Origin: Macrocystis pyrifera
Taxonomy: Eukaryota; Sar; Phaeophyceae; Laminariales; Laminariaceae
NCBI GenBank assembly: GCA_031763025.1
Contig: JASSKH010000035.1
Span: 2,826,320 to 2,890,319, forward strand
DNA: 64,000 nucleotides
Reading direction: 5' to 3'
Below are positions 53,701 to 63,783 of this stretch, one piece after another. The notes beneath the pieces are model-generated. The model had not been told where the DNA came from. It did no database searches and worked only from the letters and a program-made list of their open reading frames with translations. The position numbers and the translations under genes were made by a program. Position 1 is the first letter of the stretch. Every line of letters starts with the position of its first letter.

Positions 53701-55295
53701 AAGTTTTCCCTTCAGGATGTGGTTGACTTGGAATCCCGGGGGTGTCTCAAGTTGAAAAGGGAAAACCGCAGCAGGCGTTCCTGCTCGTATGTATGTCGTA
53801 TGTATATGAGCCAGTCAAGTCCGCTGCTGTTGTTGGACTGCTGGATTCTGCGCGGGTGATTTTGAAGTTCAGAGGAAGACTGTGGGTTCCTTAGGGTGGC
53901 ACACATACGCACACCCATACACACAGGCAAGCACCGTCCGTAGCTGTCACCAAGGGAGGACGTTGAAGTGCGTCTGCTGCCACAAAGTAAAGAGCATCGA
54001 GGACGGTGTGGTGCATGTACAGCAGCAGCAGACAGCAGAGCGAAACAAATGAAGATGCCAAGCTGACACCGTACCGCTGTCCTTGAGTTTGCGTGTTCCG
54101 AGTGCATAGCATCCTATCATAAACCCTGGTACCGCGGTGGGCCCGATGGCACACACGCGGACGCACGCGCACATACGTAGAAGCGTCGTTAGCAGCTGCC
54201 ACAAAGGGAAAATATTGAAACTATAAGGCACGCAAAGAAACGGCCACCCACACCTCCACACCTATACCCCTGAACTCAGCAGGAGCCCGGGCCCAGACGC
54301 CACAAAGCGAGGCTGCTGTTGTAACGCAATTGCCCCTGAGCTGTTATACGCAGTAGAACATGGGAAAATCTGCCGTGGTGTTTCTTGTGTGTCGGTTTCC
54401 ATGGCCCTGCGAGGCGCTGGCTCGGCGGAAGACCATCCCGCGAAAAGCGCCAGCTCTCCGCGACTTTGAACGCCCAGAGCACGCGCCCCGGAGCACCGCC
54501 GGGGTCCGAACTTGCCCCGTGATATACACGCGAGCCCTCTGCGTGCGCCACAACCGACAGCGCGGGAAAGGACCCACGGCTGGAAGAGCAATGCAGGGCG
54601 ATGTGAAAAAAGTGCATTTCATGCCCGTAAATACATTATTTCATACATGTACACATTGTACGCACGTACGTACATGCAAGCAGTGTACCAGGCATGCGCA
54701 ATAATTCTGAAGGCCAATACAGGGGGGGAGTACGGGAAGGCACGTTTAGCCAGGGCTTGTCCACAAGGTCGTTGAGGGGAAATTATGGCATTGAGTTAAG
54801 CTGGAAAGTAAGTGATGATTAAATAAAAAAAGAGAGCCTTCGATGAAGCGATCGGCTGCAAAACCTGCAGTCCGTTGACGTCACGTCGGCGGCTGCGGCT
54901 CGTTCTACCAGGTATGCCGTGCCGGCATGCTTTCCTTCATTCGTAATCGTACGATAGCAATTGGAGCCCTGCTCAGGAGGTACAAGTACGTCTGTGCCTG
55001 GTTCCAACCCTTACACGACCCATTCCGTACGAAAGAGTTTTCCATTGCGGCGGCAGCAGCGGTACGATTCCGCACCACCGAAGTTATTTTCGGGCATGCT
55101 GGCAGACTCTTCAGCGAAACATCTCTCTCCACCCCCAGTATATATCGAACTGTATGAATACTTGGAAATATCGACATTATTACCACTCCTCCCCCTCTTG
55201 ATTCTCCCCCTTCTGCAGCAACACTCTCTTTCCCCTCCTTGACTCCTGCCCCTAACCGTACCCCTGCCGACCCTCCCTTTTCTCGGTCTTGAGCA
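53701..55295. other. Intergenic / 5' region of the 55.3-61.2 kb gene
   Basis: The first exon(s) of the plus-strand gene beginning visibly at 55296 should lie here or further left. The only Met-initiated candidate close by (54927, MLSFIRNRTIAIGALLRRYK) has no donor in the needed phase, so it was not joined. The segment at about 54720-54830 (GGCTTGTCCA.AAG.TCGT.GAGGG, then GCTGGAAAGTAA) is similar to 26130-26230. Confidence 0.4.
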
Positions 55296-58200
55296 GCGGC
55301 GGAAGTCGAGAAGAAGGTTGACAGCAAGGTCGAGAAGAAGGTCGACAGCAAGGTCGACCAGAAGGCGGACAGCAAGGTCGACAAGAAGTTCGACAACACG
55401 GACTTCGAGAGCTTCCCCCAGGTGAAGTCCCAAAAGGACAGGCGATGGGGAAGCATCGCGAAGGAGGAGCTGGTGTGGTACCGGTCCTTCCCAGCCCTCG
55501 TGGTGCCTCCCGTTCTGCACCTCACCGTGAATTCCGACATCCAGATTCCCACGCACGATGGCGTGATGACGTACGGGCCGAGCGCGAAGGGCGTTACACC
55601 AGCGAGGAAACGTGAGTACGTGCGACAGGTATATATCAGGGGGGATCGAGGGAGGGGGCCGGGGGCAGGGGGCAAGGGGCAGGGGGCAGAGGTATTTATC
55701 CCAGCTGGTAATTATTCCCGAAGGTAGCGGTGTTCTCCACAACTTGTTTCTCGCGGTGCGCAGGGTAGGGCGGACAGCGAAGGGGGATGGGTGCGTGCTC
55801 ATGTCAACCATGGCCGTAGTCGGGAGGAGAGGGGGTGGCACTCATGTGTTGCTTGCCTTAGTGATTTGACCATTGACAACGCATCCCTTTCAAAACGTTG
55901 CACCGTTCCTGCTTCTCACAGAGACACCTCCAACATTTTGGCGCTCATTCCGTGTTTTCCATATATTACATGAACACGTTTTGCTTACATCCCCTTCCTG
56001 TTTCGCCGTTTGTGGCCACCATCTACTGTATCTCCTAGGGTAACAATCGTTTTCTCGCTATAATATATAGGTTGCCGCCAAAATCAGGTATACCTAACCA
56101 CTTTTGGCCAAAATCAGTTACAAACTAAACCCGAATAAAATACGCGCGCCACGAGCGGTGTTTTGATCATAGAAATCCTTAAAAAAAGAACTGCGCCTGG
56201 CCTCCAAAATCTGAATTGTTGTGTTTTCTTTAGTGTACGAGTATAGGCCATAGAAAACCATAGAGTACACATCATAACAACTGAAGTGCATCGTACACCC
56301 AAATATCAGGAGACATGTCGAGCAAGGCAAAACATGCGCTGTCAAGGGTGTAGGGCCGAGTGTTCCACTCAAAACCTAGTATTTTGGTTTCTGTCGAGGC
56401 ATGTCGAGGCAAAGTTGCTGTCTGTCGAGGGGTGTGAAAATGCGATCTCCTGACATCTTTGTCGTATAATACAACCCAAAGAAGGAAAAGTGAAATCACC
56501 GTACGTACCAGGTAAATGTATGCGTCAATACGTACGTACAAGTACCCAGCGCACGTATGTATGCATATATGCGTACGTACGTGCGTACGAGTACAGAATT
56601 TATAAACAAGAATTGTGCAACCGAGGGACCGCAGACGCATACGCAGAGAAAAAAAACAGTTTTACGTACGGCCTCTCTGATTGGTTCAAATTGGCCAAAA
56701 TCAGTTGAAAGCTAGACAGAGTAGACTAAACCAGGTATACCTTGGCCCATTCGAGCCAAAATCAGTTACGATGTCAGTCTGGCCAATAGCAGGGCTCCTG
56801 GCGTGTAATTTGTGCTTATTTCTAGTATGTAACTGATTTTGGCCAAAAAGTGGCCAGGTATACCTGATTTTGGCTAAAACCCATTTAAAAACCTCCTGAC
56901 CCGACCCGACCCTAGCCGCGAGATCTGAAAACCTCCTGGCCCGGCCCGATCTGACCCGTGAGATTTGAAAACCTCTTCACCCGACCCGACCTGACCCGTG
57001 AAAATTTGGATCACCTGCTAACCCGACTTGACCCGACCCTCCATGTTCCGATTGACCTGTGGGATCGGGTCAAGTCGCGGGTCGGGTCGCCTCGACCCGC
57101 GAGACCGTTTCTCTTGACCTGCGGGTTCGACCCGCGGGTCCGGCCCGTGAGTCGACACCTCAAAAATAAATTAATCTTCATTTTTGAACCCCACAGTGAT
57201 ATGCGGCCTGGCTGTAGTGGGTGTGGATGGATGCGGGCATGCATATATAGATTAGGCGGTGTTTTAGTGTTTGATTGTGATGCCAAAGCAGTGCGAGAGA
57301 AGCCTTCGGGCAGAAAGAGGGAAGCTTTTGAAGTGTCGGGTCCGCAGGCCGGGTGCGCGGGCCCGACCCGCGGGTCGGCAGAAGACAACTCGCGGGTAGT
57401 GCTCGCCCGACCCGAAAGTGACCCGTTTCTCGCGGGTCATGACCTGACCCGACCCGTGCGTTTTTCATCACCTCTTGACCCGACTTGACCCAACCCGTGA
57501 GAATGAAAACTTCTTGACCCGACAAGACCCGACCCGACCCGACCCGTGAGGTTCGAAAAAATATTGACCCGACCTGACCCGACCCGAGGCATTTGAAAAC
57601 CTCTTGACCCGACCCGACCCCGACCCGACTCGACCCGACCTGACCGTAACATTTTAAGCACCTCCTGACCTGGCCCGCGGGTGGGGTGATGACGCGCGAA
57701 CGGCCCTGGAAAATTGGCGTTTCAAAAGTGTGTTGCGTTAAAGCACAGGATTGTTTTTCAATTCTCGGTATTTTATTTGTTCTTCGCGGTGGAGAACGAA
57801 AGAGTTTCACTCTTGGAAATACTTGGCTGTAAACCCTAACTCTACAACGCTAACCCCGACCGCCTGATATTTTTCTCGAAAAGAAGATGGTTGATGTTGA
57901 TGGGGAGCTAGTAGTGCGCACTAACCGTATCAATCTTTTTTGTCGAAGCTGGCCCCATGTCGTAATCACTACCTGCCCCGGCCTCCCCTCCGTTGTCCTG
58001 GATGCACCAGGCTATGTAATCCTCCAGTACCTGCCGCTCTGTTGCTCGAAGTACGCGAAACCGACGTGCCCCTTCGAAAAAGTGGCCGGCAATCAAGTCG
58101 AGAAAGTCTTGCCCTACAACACCCGGATGGGAAAGAAGAAAAACTGCTCGGGCGAGGTCGGGGAGTTCGGGGCGGAGGGGGTCTGGGCGGACACGGAGCA

Positions 58201-58472
58201 CCACTTCGTCACCCTAAAGAATATCAGCAAGAAGTGTCCCAATCTCACGAAGGAGAACTGGAAGGTCGCCATGGACTACGCGCAGAAGGTGACGATAATG
58301 CAGCTAAGGACGCTTACCACTGCTCGGACAGAGGAGTCTGGTCGCGTGACGCGGGTTTGGTCTTTCGCCATGGGAGTCGGGGACCGAATTCCTGTCGTGT
58401 GGTGTCTCTCGATATGTCGCTCTAGGTTTCGAGGTAGTCAGGAGGCGGACTCCTACCGTGGCCAAGGAGTAT

Positions 58473-58507
<35 letters not shown>

Positions 58508-59721
58508 CGTTACATTTTCATCGCCGAACGTTTTGCAGTCGAAAACCACTGCAAAACGCTTCCCTCTCTATTTTCAGTGCAGGTAGCTCCTTCTCAACTA
58601 CTCCCACGCTTTGGGTGTACACGTAGGGAGAAGCGACCATGTGATGTGCCGCACACCTGCCAGGTAGATATTTTCATAGGGAGCAACTTTTATTTTGTGC
58701 TTATTGTTCGTGGAGGCGGGCCATAGCTGAAACCGGAGTTGGATTTGCTTTTGCAGCGCTGACAGTAGAAGTGATGATGCGGACGCGCGCTCTTTCTTCC
58801 TTTTTTGTCCTGCCCTCTTTCCGTGGTGCCGGCATCCTCTTATTTAGCCGGCCCTGTGACACAGCTGCACCGCGCTGCGTGGGAATAGCCCCCGTATTTT
58901 TTCCTCGGCTCTCTCGTTGATTGGGCCGGCGACAACGCCCAGAGGATGTGACCCCCATCCCCGCGCCCTCGCCTCCGTCCCGCGCACCCCCCACCTCCAC
59001 CACGGAATCGCGACACGATCGTCGACCAGTACCTGGACCGAGCATTGGAGCTAGAGGCCGCGGCGGCGGAGGCAGACCGCCTCGAAGCAATGGCGGTGGA
59101 GGAGCAGAGGCAGCTGGACGAAAAGGAGAAGGAGAGGGAAGAGGAGAGGAGAAGAAGGGGAGGAGAGGTTGAGGTGGGGTCGCGTGCTACGAGAGGGGTA
59201 CCATGGTAGTCAGGATCCATCATGTACACAAAAACCTATATATTCGAGTATTTTTACTGAGCATATTTGGTCCTGATTGATCTGTCCCCTCGTAATTTGT
59301 ACCAGGTAGCACTTTTTGGCCGAAATATATTTTTGACTGACGGAGGCCCTCCATTGAGTATTTACCCGGTTTCCAATTTGTGTTGCACAATAAATATATA
59401 CATATATGTGTATTTTTGATGAGCACCTTGGCCATGGCATGGATTTGCCCGGTTTCCCATTTGTGTTGCACAATAAATGAATATATATATATATATGTTT
59501 TTTTGATGAGCACCTAGGCCATGGCATGGATCATCCCATTGAGGGTATTTTTTTTTTTTTTCGTCAAGGGCAGTTTTGGGTGGGGTATTTGAGCGTTGAG
59601 CCCTTAAGATGAGGAACCTCAGAAAAAATAAGTGCCGCAGTATTAATAGGTGCCACCCCTACAAGGCAAACACGCGTTTGGGATGGTGATTTTTTTTTTT
59701 TCCATTGCCGCCGCTGTGGAA

Positions 59722-59760
<39 letters not shown>

Positions 59761-61155
59761 AGTTAGGCTTGGAGGAAGGAGCGTGGTTATTGTCTGTTTT
59801 TTTGGGGGGTTTTTTAAGCGTTGCCCAACCCTGCCTTTCGTCGCTCGTTCTGATCGGCTTGGCCGCGGGGGGGGAGGGGAGGGAGAGAAGAGAGGAGAGA
59901 GAGGGAGGGGGGAAAACAAACGTTCCTGTAGCGTGGGGCAGATTTTGTTTGCAGTTGTCGAGAGGTGACTCGTGCTTGGTATCGTAGGATTTTTTTATTC
60001 AACGCTGGAGACGTGGCACACACGAGATAATGACGTTTGCAGGCTTGCGGGGAGCGGGGACAAGTACACCCGCGCCCCGTCCGTCCGTCCGTCCGCCCCT
60101 CCCTCAGCAGTACCATAGGTATCCGGTTCTAGCCGCCCTTGCCCACTCTCTTACCACGCCATAATTGTTGCCGCCGCCTGCAGTCGAAAGAGGACGCCGT
60201 GGATAGTAACGCCGAGGCGCCGCCGTCGTCGCCCAGCGTTCCGGCCGTGGAATCGAAGAACCTCAAGCTTTCGCCGGGGGATCGGATTTTCTTTTCGGAC
60301 AAGGTACGCCGAGTGCGTGCGCTTTGGTCGATCGGTCGCTCGGTCTGTCTGTTTCGTTGGGTGCTTGGTCTTTTGATTGGTTGATCAATCTGCTGTTTCT
60401 GTCGGTTGGTTGATCGGTCGACCCTTTGGGCGGTGGTGTCGGCTTCAACCTTCAAGCTCCCTGAAGGCGCCTACCCTCTGTTGACACCCACATCTCTCAG
60501 GCAAATACTCGATTGCTATTGCATGCGCTAGGTCTTTCAGGGCAGACAGACATGTGATCTGTATGATCTGTATGATCTGTATGATCTGTATGATCTAGCT
60601 CATGTTGCCGGGTGGGAACCGTACGATATGCATGATCTAGGACATGTTTCCTGGGTTGGATCTGTGCTACACAGATCATTTCACGACATAATCTCACTAC
60701 GGCGGGTTAGGTAGTATTACGGGGGTCCATAGTTAATAGGACCTATGGTATACATAAAAACCTATATATTTACCTATTTTTAGTGACAATATTTGGTCCT
60801 ATTTACTGTGGTCCCCCGTAGTAAATGATCTACAATCGTGTGATATGTTCGCTTCTTAACAGCAAGGTACGCGGCAATGACGACTGAGGTTTGGATCTGG
60901 ATGAGTTGTGTATAAACGCCCACTCCGACAGGTATTGTCTTTTTGCTTTTTCTAAAAAAATATTATGTTGTTTTTTCTCAACTTTTTTTTTTATTTTCAT
61001 GTTTTATCTCTTCATTACGGCGGCTTGCTCGACAGACCAAAATCGGCGGAACAAAAGCGGCCAGAAAATATGCGGTCGTCTTGGAGATCAGAACTAAGGC
61101 AGAGGCGCTGGCGTGTGGACTTGGCAGACTCGCCCTGGACCGGAATCAAATGTGA
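55296..61155 (+). CDS. Unrecognised multi-exon protein with charged repeats and coiled coil (5' end missing)
   Basis: Five phase-compatible exons: 55296-55611, 58011-58288, 59030-about 59169 (donor GTTGAG, or GTGGGG at 59176), 60184-60303, 61036-61155 (TGA). All borders are GT-AG, with the first junction in phase 1 and the others in phase 0. Exon a: EVEKKVDSKVEKKVDSK repeats, then KDRRWGSIAKEELVWYRSFP and SDIQIPTHDGVMTYGPSAKG. Exon b: YVILQYLPLCCSKYAKPTC, HHFVTLKNISKKCPNLTKEN and WKVAMDYAQK. Exon c: YLDRALELEAAAAEADRLEA followed by a Glu/Arg coiled coil. Exons d-e: NLKLSPGDRIFFSDK joined to TKIGGTKAARKYAVVLEIRT and ALACGLGRLALDRNQM; PGDRI..(G)..RxAVVLxI may be a small beta-barrel. Every intron carries repeats (inverted-repeat element, GACCC repeat, poly-C(33), two MITEs). 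Minus-strand frames at 55675-54905 and 58204-57908 overlap but lack consistent splice phase. Function unknown. Confidence 0.6.
56070..56880. mobile_element. ~810-bp inverted-repeat element with GCCAAAATCAGGTATACCT ends
   Basis: The left end (56074-56127) and right end (56826-56878) are inverted: GCCAAAATCAGGTATACCT, then CCACTTTTxGGCC, then AAAATCAGTTACA. An extra internal copy of these motifs is at about 56685-56770. The tip motif is the same type as the tip of the 2.6-kb element at 24830 (GCCAAAAGTAGGTATACCT). It lies in an intron of the 55.3-61.2 kb gene. Confidence 0.75.
56888..57680. repeat. GACCC pentamer-rich dispersed repeat, copy 2
   Basis: GACCCGACCCGACCC arrays at 56888-57150 and 57355-57665 flank a unique segment (57180-57350) that matches the leader of copy 1 (GCGGGCATGC, GAGAGAAGCCTT, CGGGTCCG(A/C)). 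It lies in an intron of the 55.3-61.2 kb gene. The 210-codon minus frame here is repeat-derived. Confidence 0.8.
58474..58506. repeat. Poly-C run (33)
   Basis: Pure C(33), in the intron after exon 58011-58288. It is the longest homopolymer in the window. Confidence 0.95.
59200..59295. mobile_element. MITE family TTACGGGGG, degraded copy 8
   Basis: The interior ACACAAAAACCTATATATT, then TTTTTACTGA and ATATTTGGTCCT, and a worn right end GTCCCCTCGTAA mark an old family copy. The left inverted repeat is nearly unrecognisable. Confidence 0.7.
59364..59532. repeat. 84-bp tandem duplication
   Basis: CCCGGTTTCC(A/C)ATTTGTGTTG starts each copy (59364, 59448). Both contain CACAATAAAT, a TA-rich stretch, TTTTGATGAGCACCT and GGCCATGGCATGGAT. 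Confidence 0.9.
59728..59760. repeat. (CTG)n trinucleotide repeat
   Basis: Eleven uninterrupted CTG triplets in the intron between exons c and d. Triplet runs of this kind are prone to length change. Confidence 0.9.
60556..60596. repeat. 9-bp tandem repeat GATCTGTAT
   Basis: Four and a half exact copies of GATCTGTAT. The adjoining sequence (60590-60685: ATGATCTAGCTCATG, GCCGGGTGGGA, CCTGGGTTGGATCTGT) is an inverted copy of 14423-14540. Both copies lie directly beside a MITE. Confidence 0.9.
60717..60821. mobile_element. MITE family TTACGGGGG, copy 9
   Basis: TTACGGGGGTCCATAGTTAAT left end and ACTGTGGTCCCCCGTAG right end, with TA on both sides (60715-60716, 60822-60823). It sits in the last intron of the plus-strand gene. 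Confidence 0.9.
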
Positions 61156-61182
61156 GATGCAGGAGGCATTATTGTTTTCTGG

Positions 61183-62097
61183 TAGCGAAGGGGGGTGGGG
61201 TGTACTCGATATCATGCATTGCCGTAGTCGCATGAACATAGACCGTCCCATCCCTATAATGCCGGGACGGAGCACGTCAGGTTTTCACCGACCAGGCAGA
61301 CATTGCTTGCGTCAAGCGCAAAGCGCCGTGAGGCGTTCGGCGAGTTGCATGAAGGGTGAGCTGCATCCTACTAAGAACCGCTTTAGAGGCGGAATTTCTT
61401 GGATGTGGATTACAGCTTCAATGAATCGATTTATCTTCTGGTGTGGCCACTTTTAAGGGACAGCAATGGGTTTACTGTGTGCCGCCTCTTGGGTGTTTTA
61501 CCATATACACACTACGTGATACGATCATGCGGAGGGGAGGGGGGGGGGGGGGGGGGTGTACTCGATAGGAAATATGTACTCGATCTCATGCATGGCCGTA
61601 GTCGTATGACCATAGACATTCGCATGCCTACAATGCCGGGACGGGGCATGTCGGGTTTTCACCGACCAGGCAGACATTGCTTGCACCAAGCGCGAAGCGC
61701 CGTGAGGTGTCCGGCGAGTCGCATGAAGGGTGAGCTGCATCCTACTAAGAACCGCTTTGGAGGCGGATTTTCTTGCATATGGATGGCAGCTTCAATGAGT
61801 TAGTTTAATTTCCGGTGTAGCTACTTCCAGAGACAGCAATGGGAGCACTATGTAACTGCCTCTTAGGTGCCTTACCTTGAACACTACGTGATAAGATCAA
61901 TTCCCTTGTGCAGAGTAAAGGTTCTTTACCTCGCACAAATGATCTAACTCGACGACCAGCTGTGGGCGACCGCCAAAAAAAAAAAAAAAAAAAAAAAAAA
62001 AACGGTACCCTGGATGTCTAGCTCACGTAGTGAGCGGCATGTTTTACAGTGTCGTTGCCAACCGACGCCAGCCCAACCCATATATAATATATATAAT

Positions 62098-62129
<32 letters not shown>

Positions 62130-62240
62130 AGTGTACTCATTATCATGCATGGCCGTAGTCATATGACCATAGACCCTCGCATCCCTACAATGCCGGGACG
62201 GAGCACGTCGGGTTTTCAGCGACCAGGCAGAACCGTTGCA
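61183..62240. repeat. ~357-bp tandem repeat, 2 full and 1 partial copy
   Basis: Copies A (about 61183-61538), B (61539-61895) and partial C (62098-62240) share TGTACTCGAT, CATGCAT(T/G)GCCGTAGTC, AATGCCGGGACGG, GGTTTTCACCGACCAGGCAG and CCTACTAAGAACCGCTTT. B and C are each preceded by a long poly-G run (61539-61556; 62101-62129). B and C are separated by ~200 bp containing an A(29) run (about 61975-62003). It lies just 3' of the plus-strand gene. Confidence 0.85.
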
Positions 62241-62438
62241 CCATCTGTGCAGGCGCAGATACCTTTGATATGATTGTTGTTTCTCGTTTACTCTGCGACA
62301 AAGTTCTGTTTATAGTACCTGGTACAATCCGATATCAGTTGAATTCTCGTTTTTTTTCCCCCCGCACTCCGGTATATGTCTCGGAGGCAAAAGCGATACC
62401 GGGTCCAGCATTTGGCTTGGTTGGGGACCTATTGCGTA

Positions 62439-62973
62439 GTGCTGGATATCGGATATCGATATCGGAATCGAATTCGATAAAAGACGATATCGACTAAAAA
62501 ATGCATTGATCGATATGGCCATCGAAGCTCTCGTTTTGTATTTTGCGAAAAAAAAAACGTGAGGATGCCAGGGGATGGAGGGGAAAACACGTTCGATACC
62601 ATATATCGATTTTTTCGGAACGATATCCAACGCTAGGGTTCACCCTTCGGAGACACGGATATCAGCGGGCAAAATACGAGGGTGAATATCGATTGCAGCC
62701 GTACCGGCCACACGAAGCGGCGGGGGGGTTTCTGGGTTCGTCAGGTGTCCCAGCTAACTCGCAAGGAGTTTAGTGTTGGATAAGGTGTCGAGCATCGAAT
62801 GTTTCGATGTATCGCATCGAATGTGTTTTGCCCTCCATCCCCCGGCATCCCCCGTGTTTTTTATGCAGGTACGGAATCCGTGTATCAAATATGGATGTTG
62901 TATCGATTCCTTTTTTTTTGGTATCGGTATCGTATCGAACTCGATTCCGATATCGATATCCGATATCGCGCAC
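62439..62973. mobile_element. GATATCG foldback element (535 bp)
   Basis: The left end GTGCTGGATATCGGATATCG continues to ATCGGAATCGA and is inverted at 62930-62973 (TCGATTCCGAT, then GATATCCGATATCGCGCAC). The arms continue inward: CAGGGGATGGAGGG at 62570 pairs with CCCTCCATCCCCCGG at 62831. TA dinucleotides flank both ends (62437-62438; 62974-62975), consistent with a TA target. Apparent frames here are not genes. Confidence 0.75.
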
Positions 62974-63139
62974 TAAATGAGTTGTTCGACAAACTGGGAG
63001 TAACTTAATATCGTTGTGCGTGTTTCATACTACTTGTACAGCTGCGCGCGCTCACGCTACCACCACTTCCCGCAATGCAAAAAATGTTTTGATTAATTGT
63101 TGTACAAACGGTCTTTACGTTTCGACGCAGAGTGGTCGT

Positions 63140-63260
63140 TATACTACAATCAAGCCAAAAAGGTTAAAACAAGAACAGCCAAAAACAGGTACACCTGTTG
63201 CATTTTAAGCCGAAAACAGGTACATGCTGGAAACAAGTAAAAAACACTCGTCACATGGGG
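63140..63260. repeat. Partial copies of the GCCAAAA..AGGTAxACCT terminal motif
   Basis: AGCCAAAAACAGGTACACCTG, then AAGCCGAAAACAGGTAC and an inverted GTTTTCGGCC within ~120 bp resemble the tips of the 24830 and 56070 elements. Probably a decayed end of a third family member. Confidence 0.5.
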
Positions 63261-63561
63261 TGTTTTCGGCCATGAGAAATCACAAATATTTGTTGTTTTG
63301 CGCATGAACAGCGGTGAGCTTTCTGAATAAATTATACCTGGAACGTATGTAAGAACACATCATACACGAAGTATACGTGTGAATATGTGAGTGCATTGAT
63401 TGATTTCGTGGTCACGCCCACTCTTGCGTGGTAGGATCACATCGTTTTCATAGCAGCCTTAGCGTTGACGTTAGTGGGTTGTCTGTTGTTGTTGTTCTCA
63501 CATTAACTCTCAAATGAAGAGTCCGTGGTCACACAGAGCTTTGTAAGGTGCTGGAGCCCTA

Positions 63562-63666
63562 TTACGGGGGTCCATAGTTAACGGGACCAAATTTTGTTGG
63601 TAAAAATAGGTAAACATATAGGTTTTTATGTATACCATTGGTCCTGTTAACTATGTACCCCCGTAA
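63562..63666. mobile_element. MITE family TTACGGGGG, copy 10
   Basis: TTACGGGGGTCCATAGTTAAC left end and GTTAACTATGTACCCCCGTAA right end. TA lies on the left and a mutated CA on the right. Confidence 0.9.
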
Positions 63667-63783
63667 CAGGAAGATCCGAAAAGCACTGTAAAAAATCGAA
63701 GTTCGGCTTGCCTAAAATGAAAATACACGACACTTATATAGGAGGCGCACACAAGATGAAATCAATGTGCAAACTGAACCACA

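Noticed and set aside
54905..55675. 257-codon minus-strand gene
   Set aside because: It is antisense to plus-strand exon 55296-55611, which has proper acceptor, donor and phase links to later exons. The minus frame is rich in Leu/Ser/Phe from the complement of Lys/Asp codons.
56958..57810. Two ~180-210 aa frames on opposite strands
   Set aside because: Both are translations of the GACCC repeat.
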